Below, one piece after another: positions 6,649 to 7,014 of a DNA stretch of 7,014 nt. The notes under the pieces are model-generated. The model saw only the letters and a list, made by a program, of their open reading frames with translations, was not told where the DNA came from and did no database searches. Origin of the DNA: Desulfobacteraceae bacterium. GTDB lineage: Bacteria > Desulfobacterota > Desulfobacteria > Desulfobacterales > Desulfosarcinaceae. The position numbers were made by a program, and so were the translations under genes. The stretch spans positions 1 through 7,014 of the forward strand of contig JALVRI010000082.1 in the NCBI GenBank assembly GCA_027031325.1, in the 5' to 3' direction. Each line of letters starts with the position of its first letter. Positions within the stretch are counted from its first letter, which is position 1.

Positions 6649-6788
6649 CAGGCTGTTGATAAACGTCATGAGGGCAGGCCGGACAAGGCAAAATCCGACC
6701 CAAAAGCGCAGTTTATTGGTCATAAATGCGCATCTGAGCAGGATTTCAACGCCCCATGGCCGAGCGTAATAGTTTTTCAACAGCCCTG
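6649..6788. repeat. MITE-like foldback element with terminal inverted repeats
   Basis: The 140-bp segment is bounded by CAGGCTGTTGATAAA (6649-6663) and TTTTTCAACAGCCCTG (6773-6788), which are inverted copies apart from one extra G and one or two base changes. Further pairs nest inward: ACG/CGT, CATGAGGGC (6667-6675) with GCCCCATG (6751-6758), AAATCC (6691-6696) with GGATTT (6741-6746), and GCGCAGTTTAT (6706-6716) with ATAAATGCGC (6722-6731) around the loop TGGTC. So the whole element can fold into one long imperfect hairpin. It has no plausible coding capacity. Flanks are CTGG on the left and CTAG on the right, at best an imperfect 4-bp target duplication. It lies between convergent genes and could add bidirectional termination, though no proper U-tract follows the stem. 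From memory, similar ends recur between genes of Desulfobacterota; I could not verify this here. Confidence 0.78.
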
Positions 6789-7014
6789 CTAGAGATGTTT
6801 TCCCGGCAATGCGATGAAAACGGCGGCCTTTGAATTGTCAAGGTACTTTTCCGCCAGGCTGTCGATGTCTTTCACCGTGATTGAAGCATAATCGGTTTCT
6901 ATGGTGCGGCTCCACTCAAGCTGCTGAGGGTAACGGGTGCAGCCGGTAAGTACCGAGTCGAGCCAATAAGAATTGCTCTGGCGCATATCACGAATGCTGT
7001 TGAGCACCGGATCC
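6789..7014 (-). CDS. M16-family (insulinase/pitrilysin-like) zinc peptidase, C-terminal fragment
   Basis: The last 74 codons are visible, reading DPVLNSIRDMRQSNSYWLDSVL at the left edge of the fragment and ending ...AAVFIALPGKHL at a TAG stop. The segment RDMRQSNSYWLDSVL, followed by RYPQQLEWSRTIETDYASIT and LAEKYL, closely fits the C-terminal M16 repeat of bacterial PqqL-type peptidases. This is the non-catalytic end; the HxxEH zinc site would lie far upstream, outside the window. The reading frame continues through the window edge without a start, so the gene is cut by the window and not truncated in the genome. The stop codon directly abuts the foldback element. It converges on the DUF4340 gene and is unlikely to share its transcript. 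Such enzymes are usually periplasmic oligopeptide-degrading proteases; the signal peptide cannot be seen. Confidence 0.82.
   Translation of the reverse strand, partial: DPVLNSIRDMRQSNSYWLDSVLTGCTRYPQQLEWSRTIETDYASITVKDIDSLAEKYLDNSKAAVFIALPGKHL

Noticed and set aside
6636..6660. GCCTGGCAGGC palindrome after the DUF4340 stop as a rho-independent terminator
   Set aside because: The stem is only 5 bp with a one-base loop and no following T-run, so it does not qualify as an intrinsic terminator.
6514..6792. Plus-strand open frames of 92 and 78 codons running through the end of the DUF4340 gene and the foldback element
   Set aside because: They are out-of-frame extensions of the DUF4340 coding sequence into the inverted repeat, with no ribosome-binding site or domain.

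Overview
The window reads as ordinary chromosomal DNA from a moderately GC-rich Gram-negative bacterium. The best guess is a Desulfobacterota (deltaproteobacterial) lineage. That guess rests on the System II cytochrome c maturation genes (ResB/CcsA), the GldG/DUF4340 transporter cluster, and a 140-bp inverted-repeat element whose ends (CAGGCTGTTGA...TCAACAGCCCTG) resemble small intergenic repeats I recall from that group. It is an inference from recall; no database search was run.

Layout. On the minus strand at the left are resB (181-1641) and the first 36 codons of a ccsA/resC-type gene (1-108), transcribed in that order, with a small hairpin between them. A divergent intergenic region of about 325 bp (1642-1966) follows. 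Its resB side can fold into a long stem-closed structure (1716-1844). Its right side carries overlapping short palindromes and promoter-like hexamers (1881-1907). From 1967 to 6635 a tight four-gene plus-strand operon encodes a GldA-like ABC ATPase, an ABC-2 (GldF-like) permease, a GldG-type membrane-anchored auxiliary protein, and a DUF4340 protein with one N-terminal membrane anchor. A MITE-like foldback element (6649-6788) fills the space to a convergent minus-strand gene. Only the last 74 codons of that gene are visible, and they look like the C-terminus of an M16 (insulinase/pitrilysin-type) zinc peptidase.

How the genes work together. ResB and CcsA would form the membrane complex that exports haem and attaches it to periplasmic c-type cytochromes. 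The four plus-strand genes are probably one ABC-2 export or envelope machine: the ATPase drives a permease homodimer, and GldG plus the DUF4340 protein supply large extracytoplasmic domains. Its substrate cannot be deduced from sequence. Homologues are named for Bacteroidota gliding, but the cluster also occurs in non-gliding bacteria.

I found no CRISPR array, tRNA, rRNA, integrase or defence system. The items most worth a second look are the resB leader structure, the palindromic region upstream of the ABC operon, the foldback element abutting the peptidase stop codon, and the uncharacterised GldG-DUF4340 pairing.
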